DNA from: Clostridiales bacterium
Lineage (GTDB): Bacteria; Bacillota; Clostridia; Christensenellales; Aristaeellaceae
Direction: 5' to 3'
Length of the DNA: 64,000 nucleotides
Assembly: GCA_012837525.1 (NCBI GenBank)
Contig: DUQZ01000013.1
Coordinates: forward strand, 43,570 to 107,569
How positions within the stretch are numbered: the stretch's first letter is position 1; every line of letters starts with the position of its first letter. Under the pieces are notes generated by a model. The model was not told the origin of the DNA. It did no database searches and saw only the letters and a program-made list of their open reading frames with translations. This document shows positions 41,994 to 53,875 of this stretch, in pieces. The position numbers and the translations under genes were made by a program.

Positions 41994-42850
41994 CGGATGC
42001 CTGGCGCGATTTTGAGGTGCTGGATACGGGCGACGGGATGAAATTGGAGCGCTGGGGCGAGGTCATCCTGGCCCGGCCGGACCCGCAGGTTATCTGGCCC
42101 AAGGCGCGGCCGGACTCCTGGGGCATGGCGGACGCCGTCTATACCCGCAGCGGAGAGGGCGGCGGCAGCTGGCATTTCCGCCGACAACTGCCCGAGCGCT
42201 GGCAGATCCAATACCGCAACCTCAAGTTCTTTGTGCGGCCCACCGGCTTTAAGCACACCGGCCTCTTCCCGGAGCAGGCCGCCAACTGGGACTGGATGGC
42301 GGGCCTTGTCAAAAACCGCCCAGGCGCGCGCGTATTAAACCTCTTTGCCTATACCGGCGGCGCCACCGTCGCCCTGATGATGGCGGGGGCGGAGGTCACC
42401 CACGTGGACGCCGCGAAGGGCATGGTGCAATGGGCCAGGGAAAACCGCGATTTAACCCGCGCGCCGGAGCACTTGAGCCGCTTTATCATCGAGGACGCCA
42501 AGGCCTTTGTGCAGCGGGAAATCCGCCGCGGCAAGCGCTATGACGGCATCCTGATGGACCCGCCCAGCTACGGGCGCGGGCCTTCGGGAGAGGTCTGGAA
42601 GCTGGAAAACGAGCTGTATCCCCTGGCCAAGCTTTGCGCCCAATTGCTGTCGGATCGTCCCCTCTTCTTCCTCATCAACGGCTATACCACGGGATTTCAG
42701 CCGGCCGTCTTGCACAACATCCTGCTGCGGGCTGTCAGCCCCACACACCCCGGCACCATCACCGCCAAGGAATTGTGCCTGCCTGTTTCCTCAGGCGGCG
42801 TACTGCCCGCCGGCGCCAGCGGGCGCTGGCAGGCCAAAGGAGTCACATGA
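41984..42850 (+). CDS. Class I SAM-dependent methyltransferase, RlmI/RlmK-like
   Basis: 288 residues. The SAM-binding core has motif I VLNLFAYTGG (about 116-125), an acidic loop HVDAAKG, and the catalytic-type DPPSYGRGPSGE near residue 190, as in 23S rRNA cytosine methyltransferases of the PF10672 group. An N-terminal part of about 100 residues contains YRNLKFFVRPTGFKHTGLFPEQ. The PUA domain of full RlmI is absent, so the target (rRNA or other) is uncertain. It overlaps glpK and the next gene (4 bp). Confidence 0.82.
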   Translation: MFIADAWRDFEVLDTGDGMKLERWGEVILARPDPQVIWPKARPDSWGMADAVYTRSGEGGGSWHFRRQLPERWQIQYRNLKFFVRPTGFKHTGLFPEQAANWDWMAGLVKNRPGARVLNLFAYTGGATVALMMAGAEVTHVDAAKGMVQWARENRDLTRAPEHLSRFIIEDAKAFVQREIRRGKRYDGILMDPPSYGRGPSGEVWKLENELYPLAKLCAQLLSDRPLFFLINGYTTGFQPAVLHNILLRAVSPTHPGTITAKELCLPVSSGGVLPAGASGRWQAKGVT

Positions 42851-43587
42851 ACGACATTTCCAAACTGATTTTATTTGAAGACAACCACCTCATCGTGGCC
42901 CTGAAGCCGCCGCGGATGCTCACCCAGGGTGACGCCACTGGTGACGCGGACTTGTTAAGCCTGCTGAAGGCCTACGTGAAGGAGAAATACAACAAGCCGG
43001 GCGATGCCTACCTGGGCCTGGTGCACAGGATGGACCGCCCGGTGGGCGGCCTGCTGGTCTTCGCGCGCACCAGCAAAGCGGCCGCGCGCTTATCGGAGCA
43101 GATCCGGGACAACACCTTGGCGCGCGAATACGTGCTGGTGTGCGAGGGCAAGACACCCGCGCGCTTCACGCTCAAGGACTACCTGGTGAAGGACAGGGAG
43201 TCCAACACCGTGCGCGTGCTGCCGCAGTACTTGAAGCTGCAGGGTAAGGAAGCGGTGTTGTTTGGGCATACCGTCTCCTTCACTGAGGAAAAAAGCCTGG
43301 TTACCGTGCGGCTGCAGACTGGCCGCGCGCACCAGATCCGGGCACAGATGGCGCATTTTGGCCATCCCCTGCTGGGCGATGCCCGCTACAACAAGGACGC
43401 GAAAGGCGGCTTGATTGCCCTGTGGGGCATGCGGCTGGCCTTCAACCACCCCATCACCAAGAAGGCCATGGTCTTTGTCTGCGCGCCTGGGCGCATGCCG
43501 GGCGGGTATCCTCATAGTACGCATTTTGACGCCTACCAGCGCGATCTGGACGGGCTGGAACGCATCTGGCCCGACATCGCGCCTTGA
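42847..43587 (+). CDS. RluA-family RNA pseudouridine synthase
   Basis: 246 residues. The catalytic Asp63 lies in HRMDRPVGG, the RluA signature. The core continues through TSKAAARLSEQIR, AREYVLVCEG, and the late LQTGRAHQIRAQMAHFGHPLLGD. There is no S4 domain, so it is the short form acting on 23S rRNA or tRNA. The start overlaps the upstream methyltransferase stop (ATGA), pairing two RNA-modification genes. The exact uridine target is unknown. Confidence 0.88.
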   Translation: MNDISKLILFEDNHLIVALKPPRMLTQGDATGDADLLSLLKAYVKEKYNKPGDAYLGLVHRMDRPVGGLLVFARTSKAAARLSEQIRDNTLAREYVLVCEGKTPARFTLKDYLVKDRESNTVRVLPQYLKLQGKEAVLFGHTVSFTEEKSLVTVRLQTGRAHQIRAQMAHFGHPLLGDARYNKDAKGGLIALWGMRLAFNHPITKKAMVFVCAPGRMPGGYPHSTHFDAYQRDLDGLERIWPDIAP

Positions 43588-43591
43588 ATAA

Positions 43592-45584
<1,993 letters not shown>

Positions 45585-45609
<25 letters not shown>

Positions 45610-46439
45610 GCCATCATTATAAATCCGGGCCCAATACCGCGGTCGCCCTGGAGGACATCGACCTCACCATCAAGGACGGCGAGCTGCTGGCCTTAATCGG
45701 CCACACCGGCTCTGGCAAGTCCACGCTGGCGCAGCATTTAAACGGCCTGCTGGAGCCCACAAGCGGCCGTGTGCTGTTAAACGGTGAGGACATCAACCAA
45801 AAAGGCGCCAACCGCCGCGCCCTGCGCTTCCAGATTGGCCTGGTCTTCCAGTACCCGGAGCATCAGCTGTTTGAGGAGACCGTGTACAAGGACATCGCCT
45901 TTGGGCCCAAGAACATGGGGCTGTCGGAGGAGGAAATTGACGCCCGCGTGCGCGGCGCGATGGCGCGCGTGGGCCTTGAATTTGACGAAATGAAGGACCG
46001 CTCGCCCTTTGAATTGTCCGGCGGGCAGATGCGCCGGGTGGCGCTGGCCGGCGTTTTGGCCATGCAGCCCAAGGTACTGGTTCTGGACGAGCCGACGGCG
46101 GGCCTGGACCCGCGCGCGCGGGATTATCTGCTAAAGGACGTCAAACAGCTCAACGAGGAAGGCACCACCGTGGTGCTCATCTCCCACGCCATGGACGAGG
46201 TGGCCCGCCTGGCCACCCGCGTCGCGGTGCTGGAGAAGGGCAAACTGGTCATGGAAGGCCCGACGGATGAGGTCTTCATCCAGCAGGAGCGCCTGGCCAA
46301 GATGGGCCTGGACGTGCCGGAAGCCTTCAAGCTGGCGCTGCGCCTGCAGGAGGAAGGGCTGAACCTGGGCCACCACTACCGCCTGCGCAACATCGCGGAC
46401 GGCCTGGCAAAAGCGATCAAAGGGGGTGGGGCAAATTGA
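45585..46439 (+). CDS. ecfA2: ECF transporter ATPase A2
   Basis: 284 residues. Walker A GHTGSGKST, Q-loop FQYPEHQLF (the EcfA2 hallmark), signature LSGGQMRR and Walker B VLVLDEPTAGLD. It begins with GTG at 45585, inside the end of ecfA1, with GGAGGTGAAG upstream. It forms the second nucleotide-binding subunit of the ECF module. Confidence 0.94.
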
Positions 46440-47236
46440 TGCGTGACATCACCCTGGGGCAGTACTACCCGGTTGACAGCCCCATCCACCGCCTGGACCC
46501 GCGCACCAAGATTATCCTGATCTTCCTGTACATTATCGCGGTGTTCCTGGTGCCCAACCTCTTGATGTATATCCCGGTCGCCGCCTATTTGATGCTGGCG
46601 GCCTGGCTGGCCAAGCTGCCCTTTTCCATGCTGCTGCGCAGTTTGAAGCCCATGCGCATTTTGCTGATCATCACCTTTGTGCTTAACCTGTTCTTCGCCT
46701 CGGGCACGCAGAAACTGCTGCAGATTGGCGGTTTTGTCCTGTGGCAGGAGGGCTTGTTGACCGCTCTCACCTTCAGCCTGCGCTTGATTTTGCTGGTGAC
46801 CGGCAGCAGCATCTTAACGCTGACCACCGCGCCCGTCACCTTAACAGACGGGCTGGAGCGCCTGGCCTCGCCCCTGAAGGTCATCAAGTTCCCCGCCCAT
46901 GAGATGGCCATGATGATGACCATCGCGCTGCGTTTTATCCCCACCCTGATTGAGGAAGCGGACAAGATCATGAAGGCGCAGACCGCGCGCGGCGCCGACT
47001 TTGAAACCGGCAACCTGATGGCGCGCGCCCGGGCGATGATCCCCCTTTTGGTGCCGCTTTTCATCAGCGCCTTCCGGCGCGCGGGGGACTTGGCCATGGC
47101 CATGGAAGCGCGCTGCTACCGCGGCGGCGAGGGCCGCACCCGACTGCACAAACTGGCCTATACAAAGCGCGATGTGCTGGCCTTCCTCAGCATCCTGCTG
47201 CTTTACGCCATCATCCTGCTGCCGAGGATGCTGTGA
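46436..47236 (+). CDS. ecfT: ECF transporter transmembrane component T
   Basis: 266 residues with about five membrane helices and the two cytoplasmic coupling motifs (ARG type) around AQTARGADF (about 182-190) and AMEARCYRGG (about 221-230). EcfT links the two ATPases to S components. It overlaps ecfA2 and truA by 4 bp each. No S component lies in the window, as expected for a group II shared module. Confidence 0.94.
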   Translation: MMRDITLGQYYPVDSPIHRLDPRTKIILIFLYIIAVFLVPNLLMYIPVAAYLMLAAWLAKLPFSMLLRSLKPMRILLIITFVLNLFFASGTQKLLQIGGFVLWQEGLLTALTFSLRLILLVTGSSILTLTTAPVTLTDGLERLASPLKVIKFPAHEMAMMMTIALRFIPTLIEEADKIMKAQTARGADFETGNLMARARAMIPLLVPLFISAFRRAGDLAMAMEARCYRGGEGRTRLHKLAYTKRDVLAFLSILLLYAIILLPRML

Positions 47237-47979
47237 AGCGCATCCTGCTTGGCATCGAATACGAGGGCACGGCCTACGCCGGCTGGCAGCGCCAGCTAAA
47301 CGGCCTGGCGGTGCAGGAGGTGGTAGAGACCGCCCTGCTGGAGGTGTTAAAAACGCCCGTCACCCTCACCGGCGCCAGCCGGACGGACGCCGGGGTGCAT
47401 GCCCTGGGCCAGCGCGCGCATTTTGATACCACGTCCACCATCCCGGTGGAGAAATGGCCTTATGTGCTCAACACCCTGCTGCCCGGGGATATCAAGATCA
47501 ACCAGGCGATTCAGGTGGATGACCGGCTGCACGCCCGCTTTTCCGCCCGGCAGAAGACCTATGAGTACCGCATCTTCAACCGCCGCCAGCCCAGCGCCCT
47601 GCGGCGGAATTTTTCTGCCTTTGTGCCGCTGCCGCTAGATATGGACTTAATGCGCGCCGCCCTTACCCCGCTGTTAGGCCGGCATGATTTTGCCGCCTTT
47701 GAAGCCTCCGGCGGCACCGCCAAAACCACTGTGCGCACCATCCATGAGGCCGCGCTTGAAAAAACCGGGGATGAGATCATCCTCACCCTGCGCGGGGACG
47801 CCTTTTTATACAACATGGTGCGCATCATCGCGGGCACGCTGATCGCCATCGGGCAGGGCAAGCTGGCGCCGGACGCTTTTTTAAAGGCAATCGCAAGCGG
47901 CAACCGCCTGGACCTGGGCATCACCGCGCCCGCCCAGGGCCTGACGCTGGTGTCCGTTTGCTACGAGGGTATTCCGTGA
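47233..47979 (+). CDS. truA: tRNA pseudouridine synthase A
   Basis: 248 residues. It makes pseudouridine at positions 38-40 of the tRNA anticodon stem. Catalytic Asp52 lies in SRTDAGVHA. YEYRIFNRRQPSAL and the C-terminal VRIIAGTLIAIGQGKL also fit. The position after ecfA1-ecfA2-ecfT is a conserved arrangement in Bacillota. It overlaps the neighbours on both sides by 4 bp. Confidence 0.96.
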   Translation: MKRILLGIEYEGTAYAGWQRQLNGLAVQEVVETALLEVLKTPVTLTGASRTDAGVHALGQRAHFDTTSTIPVEKWPYVLNTLLPGDIKINQAIQVDDRLHARFSARQKTYEYRIFNRRQPSALRRNFSAFVPLPLDMDLMRAALTPLLGRHDFAAFEASGGTAKTTVRTIHEAALEKTGDEIILTLRGDAFLYNMVRIIAGTLIAIGQGKLAPDAFLKAIASGNRLDLGITAPAQGLTLVSVCYEGIP

Positions 47980-50246
47980 GCGAACAGACGCTCCAGGTTT
48001 CCGTGCGCGCGCTGGTGGGCTTTTCGGTCTTTCCGCCGGATATCCTGCCCATTTCCAGAAGCCTGATGGAACAGGGCCGGGACGCGCACCTGGCCCGCCA
48101 GCAGGAGAGCCTGGCGCGCTCGGAAGCCATGCTGACCTGGGCGCAGACCATGGACGGCCTTGCCGTGCGCGTATCCGGGCGCATGGATTTGTTTGATGAC
48201 TCAAAAAGCCCGCCTGTTATTGAAGAGATTAAATTATCCCCCATAGAAGCACCCACCGCCCCCGCGCCGGAGCATCTGCTGCAGGCCGTCTGCTACGGCT
48301 TTATGCTGTGTGAGCGGGACGGCTTGGACAGTGTAGACATCAAGGTCTGCTATGTGACGCGGGAAGGGCAGATCACCGCGGCGTTTTTGGAACGCTTTGA
48401 CAAAGCGAGGCTTGACGCCGCCTTTTTGGACCTGCTTCGCCCCTATGTGGCCTGGCAAAAGCGGCTGTTGGCGCACGTCACAGCCCGGGATGACAGTTTA
48501 CGCACCCTGCCCTTCCCCTACGCCGCCTACCGCCCCCGCCAGCGGGAGATGGCGAAGCAGGCCTACACTGCCATTTCGCGCAAGCGCAGGCTGTTTGCCG
48601 TCATGCCCACCGGCACCGGCAAAAGCGCGGCGGTGCTCTACCCCGCGCTCAAAGCGCTGGGCCAGGGGCTGACCAAAAAGATTTTTTGCCTCACCGCCAG
48701 GGGCACCCAGCGTATCGCCATGCAGCAGGAAATTGACCGCATGATCGCCCAGGGGCTGCGCCTGCACGCGCTCACCCTCAACGCCAAGGAAAGCCTGTGC
48801 CCGATGGAACAGATGCGCTGCCATCCGGATTACTGCCCCCGCGCCAAGGGACATTATCTGCGCCAGCCCGATGCCTTGATGGAGGCGCTTTCTACCCAGG
48901 TCTGGGGCAGCGCGTTTATCTGGGAGATGTCGGACAAGCACCAGCTGTGCCCCTTTGAGTTTTCCCTGGCCCTGTGTGAGATTGCCGACGTGGTCATCTG
49001 CGATTACAACTATGCCTTCCACCCGCAGGTGCGCTTGACGCGCATCTTTGACAGCCTGCGCAAGCTGACCTTGCTGGTGGATGAGGCCCACAACCTGCCC
49101 GACCGCGCGCGGGATATGCTCTCTGGCAGCATCACCATCTCCCAGCTGCGGGCGTTTCGCCGCGAATCCGGCAAGCTGCACGGCAGAACCAGCGGCATCT
49201 ATAAGGCCTTAAGCCAGTTTATCAAGCTGCTGCCGCAGGAGGAAGGCGCGGATTATACGCCCGTGCAAACAGGCATTACCAGCCTGCTGGACGCGCTGGG
49301 CACGGGCTACACCCCCGGCGTGATGCACCTGGTGCGCGATTTGGTCAGTTTGGGAAGCGCCCTCACCCGCGCACAGGAAGCGCTGGATGATTATGTGATC
49401 ATGAATGACGCAGAGGCCACAAAAGGCGGTTTGACCGTACTCAACCTGAACCCTGCGCCCCATTTATTTGAGGTGACGCGCCGGCTGTCCGGCTGCGTGT
49501 TCTACTCCGCCACCCTGCAGCCCCTCTCCGCCATGCGGCTGCTGTTGGGCGGGGAGATGGAGGACGCCTGCCTGTCGCTGCCCTCGCCCTTCCCCGAGGA
49601 ACATCTGCTGACCCTGCACATGCCCCTCAACACGCGCTATGCCGCAAGGGAAACCAGCTTGATGCCTGCTGCGCAGGCCATATTGGCGCTGTTTTCCGCG
49701 CATCCGGGCAAGATGATTGCCTATTTCCCCTCCTTTGCCTACCTGCGCGCGGTGGGAGAGGTGCTGGAAGGTCTGGCCCCCGATTTGCCGCTGAACATCC
49801 AGCAACCGGGCATGGATGAGGGCAGCCGCATCCAGTTTTTGGACGCGTTTTTACAGGATGACGCGCCCGTTTTGGGCTTGTGTGTATTGGGCGGTGTGTT
49901 TTCAGAGGGCGTGGATTTGCCGGGCAAGGCCTTGACGGCAGTGGCGATAATCGGTGTTGGCCTGCCGCAGGTGAACGAGCAAAACAACCGCTACCGCGCG
50001 CGGATGGAGGAGGCCATGGGCGACGGCTTTGGCTTTGCCTACCGCTACCCGGGCATGCACAAGGTGCTGCAGGCCGCCGGGCGCATCATCCGCTCGGAAA
50101 CCGACCGCGGGGTGCTGCTCCTTTTGGATGACCGCTACGCGCAGGCAGATTATCAGGCGCTTTTGCCTTCACACATCACGTTAAACCGGGTATCATCCAT
50201 AGAGGAGATCACACAAAGCGCGCGGCGTTTTTTCGCGCAGGACTGA
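47976..50246 (+). CDS. XPD/DinG-type DNA helicase with N-terminal nuclease-like domain
   Basis: 756 residues. Residues about 1-150 look like a PD-(D/E)xK nuclease fold (RMDLFDD near 68, EEIK near 83-86). The helicase has Walker A PTGTGKSA (about 210), four cysteines placed as in XPD iron-sulfur helicases (about 275, 282, 287, 325), a DEAH box VDEAHNLPD (about 369) and a C-terminal motif QAAGRIIRSETDRG. Such helicases unwind 5' to 3' in repair. The GTG at 47976 overlaps the truA stop. It lies within a long overlapping gene run, so expression is probably constitutive. Confidence 0.88.
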   Translation: MSEQTLQVSVRALVGFSVFPPDILPISRSLMEQGRDAHLARQQESLARSEAMLTWAQTMDGLAVRVSGRMDLFDDSKSPPVIEEIKLSPIEAPTAPAPEHLLQAVCYGFMLCERDGLDSVDIKVCYVTREGQITAAFLERFDKARLDAAFLDLLRPYVAWQKRLLAHVTARDDSLRTLPFPYAAYRPRQREMAKQAYTAISRKRRLFAVMPTGTGKSAAVLYPALKALGQGLTKKIFCLTARGTQRIAMQQEIDRMIAQGLRLHALTLNAKESLCPMEQMRCHPDYCPRAKGHYLRQPDALMEALSTQVWGSAFIWEMSDKHQLCPFEFSLALCEIADVVICDYNYAFHPQVRLTRIFDSLRKLTLLVDEAHNLPDRARDMLSGSITISQLRAFRRESGKLHGRTSGIYKALSQFIKLLPQEEGADYTPVQTGITSLLDALGTGYTPGVMHLVRDLVSLGSALTRAQEALDDYVIMNDAEATKGGLTVLNLNPAPHLFEVTRRLSGCVFYSATLQPLSAMRLLLGGEMEDACLSLPSPFPEEHLLTLHMPLNTRYAARETSLMPAAQAILALFSAHPGKMIAYFPSFAYLRAVGEVLEGLAPDLPLNIQQPGMDEGSRIQFLDAFLQDDAPVLGLCVLGGVFSEGVDLPGKALTAVAIIGVGLPQVNEQNNRYRARMEEAMGDGFGFAYRYPGMHKVLQAAGRIIRSETDRGVLLLLDDRYAQADYQALLPSHITLNRVSSIEEITQSARRFFAQD

Positions 50247-50260
50247 AAGGGGGGGCTTTT

Positions 50261-50803
50261 TTGGCCGAGGTACCGCAATACCGCCTGGGAGAGTTGGAGC
50301 GCAAGCTGCTGACGCTGTACGCGCTGTCCGAATTGGGCCCCTGCAACAACCTGCAGCTCATCGCCTTCATGAGTGAAAACGACCTCATGAATTATTTTGA
50401 TTTGCAGCTGGCGCTGTATGAACTGGCCCAACGCGGCCAGGTGATTCGGGAGCCGGTGCAGGGCGATGAGCGCTATACCATCACGCCCGAGGGCGAGCAG
50501 GCCATCACCCTGTTTATCACGCGCCTGGGCGAAAGCGCGCTGGACAAGGTGCGCGCCGCTGTCCCCGCCTTTTCAGAAAAAATGCGCAGGGAGCGCGAGC
50601 TGTTCGCCACCATCAGCCACGAAAGCCGCAACGAGTACCACGCGCAAATGGGCATCGCCGAGGGCGGGATGGAGTTGATGCGCCTGGACATCTCCCTGCC
50701 CACAGCCGAATTGGCCGACCGCTTCCGTGCCGCCTGGGCGGACAAAGCGCGGGCAATTTATGATTTTATTATCGAAACACTGTCCGGGGAGGACTTGGTG
50801 TGA
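50261..50803 (+). CDS. DUF4364 family protein
   Basis: 180 residues. The N-terminal ~75 residues look like a winged helix (LERKLLTLYALSELGPCNNLQLIAFM, FDLQLALYELAQRGQVIREP, YTITPEGEQ), suggesting DNA binding. The C-terminal half is the DUF4364 region, with LFATISHESRNEYHAQM and a final helix. It starts with TTG after AAAGGGGGGG. Its stop overlaps ispDF. Widespread in Clostridia, function unknown. Confidence 0.8.
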   Translation: MAEVPQYRLGELERKLLTLYALSELGPCNNLQLIAFMSENDLMNYFDLQLALYELAQRGQVIREPVQGDERYTITPEGEQAITLFITRLGESALDKVRAAVPAFSEKMRRERELFATISHESRNEYHAQMGIAEGGMELMRLDISLPTAELADRFRAAWADKARAIYDFIIETLSGEDLV

Positions 50804-51945
50804 AGGTCGCCGGCATCATTGTGGCTGCGGGCGCGGGCACGCGCCTGGGCGCCGCGCGCAACAAGGTGCTGCTGCCCCTGTTGGGGCAGCCTGTGTTTAT
50901 CCATGCCGCGCGCGCGATGCGGCCCTTGTGTGACCAACTCATCCTGGTGACGCGGGCGGATGAGGCGGCGGAATTTGACCGCCTGCTAACAGCGCACCAC
51001 CTGCATGTGGACGCCATGGTGCCTGGCGGGGCGGAGCGCCGCCACTCGGTGGAAAACGCGCTTGCAGCGCTTGAAGCGGACATCGATATTGTGCTGGTGC
51101 ACGACGGGGCGCGCCCGCTGGCCAGCCCTGCGGTGATTGCGCGGGTGATTCAGGCTGCGGCAAAAACGGGCGCCGCCGTGCCCGCCATCCCGGTGCGGGA
51201 TACGCTGCGCAAGCAGATTGATGGGCTTACCCAGACTGTGCCGCGCGAAGGGCTGTTTCAGGTGCAGACGCCGCAGGGCTTCAAAGCTGATTTATTACAG
51301 CGCGCCTACCGTGAAAGCGCCGAGGCCTTGACCGATGACGCCGGGCTGGTGGAGCGGCTGGGGCATCCTGTCACGCTGGTAGAAGGGGACGCCCGAAACT
51401 TTAAAATCACCCATCAGGAGGATCTGATGATGGCGCAGCAGCTGCTCTCCTCGTCCATGCGTGTCGGCATGGGCTATGACACCCACCGGCTGGTGGAAGG
51501 CCGGGATCTTGTCTTGGGCGGGGTTGTGATTCCCCACACCAAGGGCTTGTTGGGCCACAGCGATGCGGACGCGGCCTTACACGCGCTGATGGACGCGCTG
51601 CTGGGCGCCTGCGCCCTGGGCGACATCGGCCGGCATTTCCCGGATACGGACGAACAATACAGGGGCGCGAATTCCCTTGATCTGTTGGCAGAAACCCGCA
51701 AAACTATGGCGCGGCATGGCTTTGTCCCCCACCAGTGCGATATCACCATCCTGGCGCAAAAGCCCAAGCTGGCGCCGCATATTCCGGGCATGCGCGCCAA
51801 TATCGCGGAAGCCCTGCAAATCCCGCTTAGCCAGGTGTCTGTCAAGGCCACCACCAACGAGGGCCTTGACGCCGTGGGGCGGGAAGAGGGCATCAGCGCC
51901 CATGCCATCGCCCTTGTGCTCCAAACCAGCGAAAACGTGTTATAA
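50800..51945 (+). CDS. ispDF: Bifunctional IspD/IspF isoprenoid enzyme
   Basis: 381 residues. The N-terminal IspD part (about 1-225) has IIVAAGAGTRLG and VLVHDGARPL and transfers CMP to methylerythritol phosphate. The C-terminal IspF part (from about residue 224) has GMGYDTHRL, HSDADAALHALMDALLGACALGDIG and KATTNEGLD, and forms the cyclodiphosphate. Fusion couples steps 3 and 5 of the MEP pathway. IspE is not here. It starts with GTG overlapping the DUF4364 stop and ends in a terminator. Confidence 0.95.
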   Translation: MKVAGIIVAAGAGTRLGAARNKVLLPLLGQPVFIHAARAMRPLCDQLILVTRADEAAEFDRLLTAHHLHVDAMVPGGAERRHSVENALAALEADIDIVLVHDGARPLASPAVIARVIQAAAKTGAAVPAIPVRDTLRKQIDGLTQTVPREGLFQVQTPQGFKADLLQRAYRESAEALTDDAGLVERLGHPVTLVEGDARNFKITHQEDLMMAQQLLSSSMRVGMGYDTHRLVEGRDLVLGGVVIPHTKGLLGHSDADAALHALMDALLGACALGDIGRHFPDTDEQYRGANSLDLLAETRKTMARHGFVPHQCDITILAQKPKLAPHIPGMRANIAEALQIPLSQVSVKATTNEGLDAVGREEGISAHAIALVLQTSENVL

Positions 51946-51970
51946 AACAGCGATTGTGCTGTTTTTTTGT
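51945..51970 (+). terminator. Terminator of the tgt-ispDF gene run
   Basis: AAACAGC (51945-51951) pairs with GCTGTTT (51958-51964), followed by T5. It begins at the last base of ispDF. Confidence 0.8.
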
Positions 51971-51999
51971 TTGTCCATCAGGCAAGTGTGTGATACTAT
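51971..51999 (+). promoter_or_regulatory. Predicted promoter of the HerA-like gene
   Basis: TTGTCC (51971-51976), 17 nt, TACTAT (51994-51999). GGACAA at 52002-52007 is the inverse of the -35 box, giving a loose dyad around the promoter. Confidence 0.5.
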
Positions 52000-52056
52000 A
52001 AGGACAAGTTAATCAAATACCCCGTTTTTCACAAACACAGATTGGAGGAAGAACAG

Positions 52057-53808
52057 ATGTTACTGGATAATAAAATCTGGCTGGGCACCAGCAGTGAGGG
52101 CCCTGTCACCATGCTGCCGCGGCTGGCCAACCGCCACGGGCTTATTTCCGGCGCTACCGGCACCGGCAAGACGGTCACCCTGCAGGTGATGGCGGAAGCC
52201 TTCTCCCAACTGGGCGTCCCGGTCTTTATGGCGGACGTCAAGGGTGATTTGGCCGGCATGGCCAAGCCCGGCGAGATGAACGACAAAATCCGCGCGCGCA
52301 TGGAAACCGTGGGCCTGGACCACTACAGCCCGCACGCCAACCCGGTCACCCTGTGGGACGTGTACGGCGTGTCCGGCCACCCGGTGCGCACCACCGTGTC
52401 GGAGATGGGCCCGCTGCTTTTAGCGCGGATGCTGCAGCTCAATGACACGCAGGCGGGTGTTTTGCACATTGTCTTCCGCATCGCGGATGATGAAGGCCTG
52501 CTGCTGATTGACTTAAAGGACCTGCGCGCCATGCTCACCTACGCGGGCGACCGCGCGGGCGATTATACCCTGCGCTACGGCAACATCGCCAAGGCGTCCA
52601 TCGGCGCCATCCAGCGCGCCATCGCGGTGCTGGAGGACCAGGGCGGCAACCTGTTCTTCGGCGAGCCGGCGCTGGATTTGGCTGACTGGCTGGTGCGGGA
52701 TGAGAACGGCCACGGCATGATTAATATTTTAGCCGCGGACAAGCTGTTCCTGCGGCCTAATATGTATTCCGCCTTCCTGCTTTGGATGCTGGCGGAGCTG
52801 TATGAACTGCTGCCCGAGCAGGGGGATTCGGAGCTGCCGCGCATGGTGTTCTTCTTTGATGAGGCGCACCTGCTGTTTAACGACTGCCCGCGCGAATTGA
52901 TGGAGAAGGTGGAGCTGACCATCCGCCTCATCCGCTCCAAGGGCGTGGCCGTCTACTTTATCACCCAGAACCCGGCGGACGTGCCCTCCAGCGTCCTGTC
53001 TCAATTGGCCGCGCGCATGCAGCATGCCCTGCGCGCCTTCACCCCGGCGGAGCAGAAGATCATCCGCACCGTGGCGCAGACCTTCCGGCCCAACCCGGCC
53101 TTTGATACCGAACAGGCCATCACCCAGCTGCAAACAGGCGAAGCGCTGCTCTCCTTCCTGGAGGAATCCGGCGCGCCCAGCATCACCCAAAAGGCGGTCA
53201 TCCTGCCGCCGCAGTCGGCCATTGGCACCATCTCCGACTCCTTCCGTAACACGCTGATTGATACCAGCCTGCTAAGGGATAAATACGCCCAGATGTTTGA
53301 CCGCGAAAGCGCCTATGAGGTATTGAGCGCCAAGTTCTCCTCCCAGGGCGTGATGGGCACCGCCCGCGTGGTGGCGGAAGAAATCCTGGGCACGGTCGGC
53401 CCCGCCCCGCAGACGGAAGCCATGCCGCAGCGCAACACCATCCAGGTGTTTGACCCGGCCACCGGCACCTATGTGGAGCGTGAGATGCAGGCCCCCGTGG
53501 AATATCCCGCGCCGCCGGCCCAGCCAGCGCCCGCGCCCGTGCCCACCAAGGTCACCAAGGTGGAGCAGGCCCCGCCGCCCGTGTTGGTTTACAACCCGCA
53601 AACCGGACAGTATGAGCCGCAGGTGCAGGTGCCCGCTGTGCAGGACACCAAGCCCGTGAAGCAGCCCAAGGTGCAAAAATCCCCGGCCGTGAAAAGCCTG
53701 GGCGAGCGCATGCTGGATAACTTCACCCGCTCCACCGCCTCCGGCGCCGGCTACACCATGGGCCGCACCATCTCCCGCGGTATTCTGGGTGTGTTTGGCA
53801 TCAAATAA
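52057..53808 (+). CDS. HerA-like ATPase (DUF853 family)
   Basis: 583 residues. Walker A GATGTGKT (about 33-40), Walker B VFFFDEAHLLF (about 266-276) and a following Arg-finger-like region (RSKGVAVYFITQNPADVP). A Pro-rich, Pro/Val-repeating linker (about 470-540) precedes a short C-terminal tail. HerA/FtsK-type ATPases move DNA. DUF853 proteins are widespread but uncharacterised. GGAGGAAG lies just before ATG 52057; an in-frame TTG upstream overlaps that site and is rejected. Confidence 0.85.
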   Translation: MLLDNKIWLGTSSEGPVTMLPRLANRHGLISGATGTGKTVTLQVMAEAFSQLGVPVFMADVKGDLAGMAKPGEMNDKIRARMETVGLDHYSPHANPVTLWDVYGVSGHPVRTTVSEMGPLLLARMLQLNDTQAGVLHIVFRIADDEGLLLIDLKDLRAMLTYAGDRAGDYTLRYGNIAKASIGAIQRAIAVLEDQGGNLFFGEPALDLADWLVRDENGHGMINILAADKLFLRPNMYSAFLLWMLAELYELLPEQGDSELPRMVFFFDEAHLLFNDCPRELMEKVELTIRLIRSKGVAVYFITQNPADVPSSVLSQLAARMQHALRAFTPAEQKIIRTVAQTFRPNPAFDTEQAITQLQTGEALLSFLEESGAPSITQKAVILPPQSAIGTISDSFRNTLIDTSLLRDKYAQMFDRESAYEVLSAKFSSQGVMGTARVVAEEILGTVGPAPQTEAMPQRNTIQVFDPATGTYVEREMQAPVEYPAPPAQPAPAPVPTKVTKVEQAPPPVLVYNPQTGQYEPQVQVPAVQDTKPVKQPKVQKSPAVKSLGERMLDNFTRSTASGAGYTMGRTISRGILGVFGIK

Positions 53809-53875
53809 AACCACCTTCTCTCATCCAACCATCCTGATAAACTGACCTGATTGCAGCAGCAAAGGAGGTATTCGT

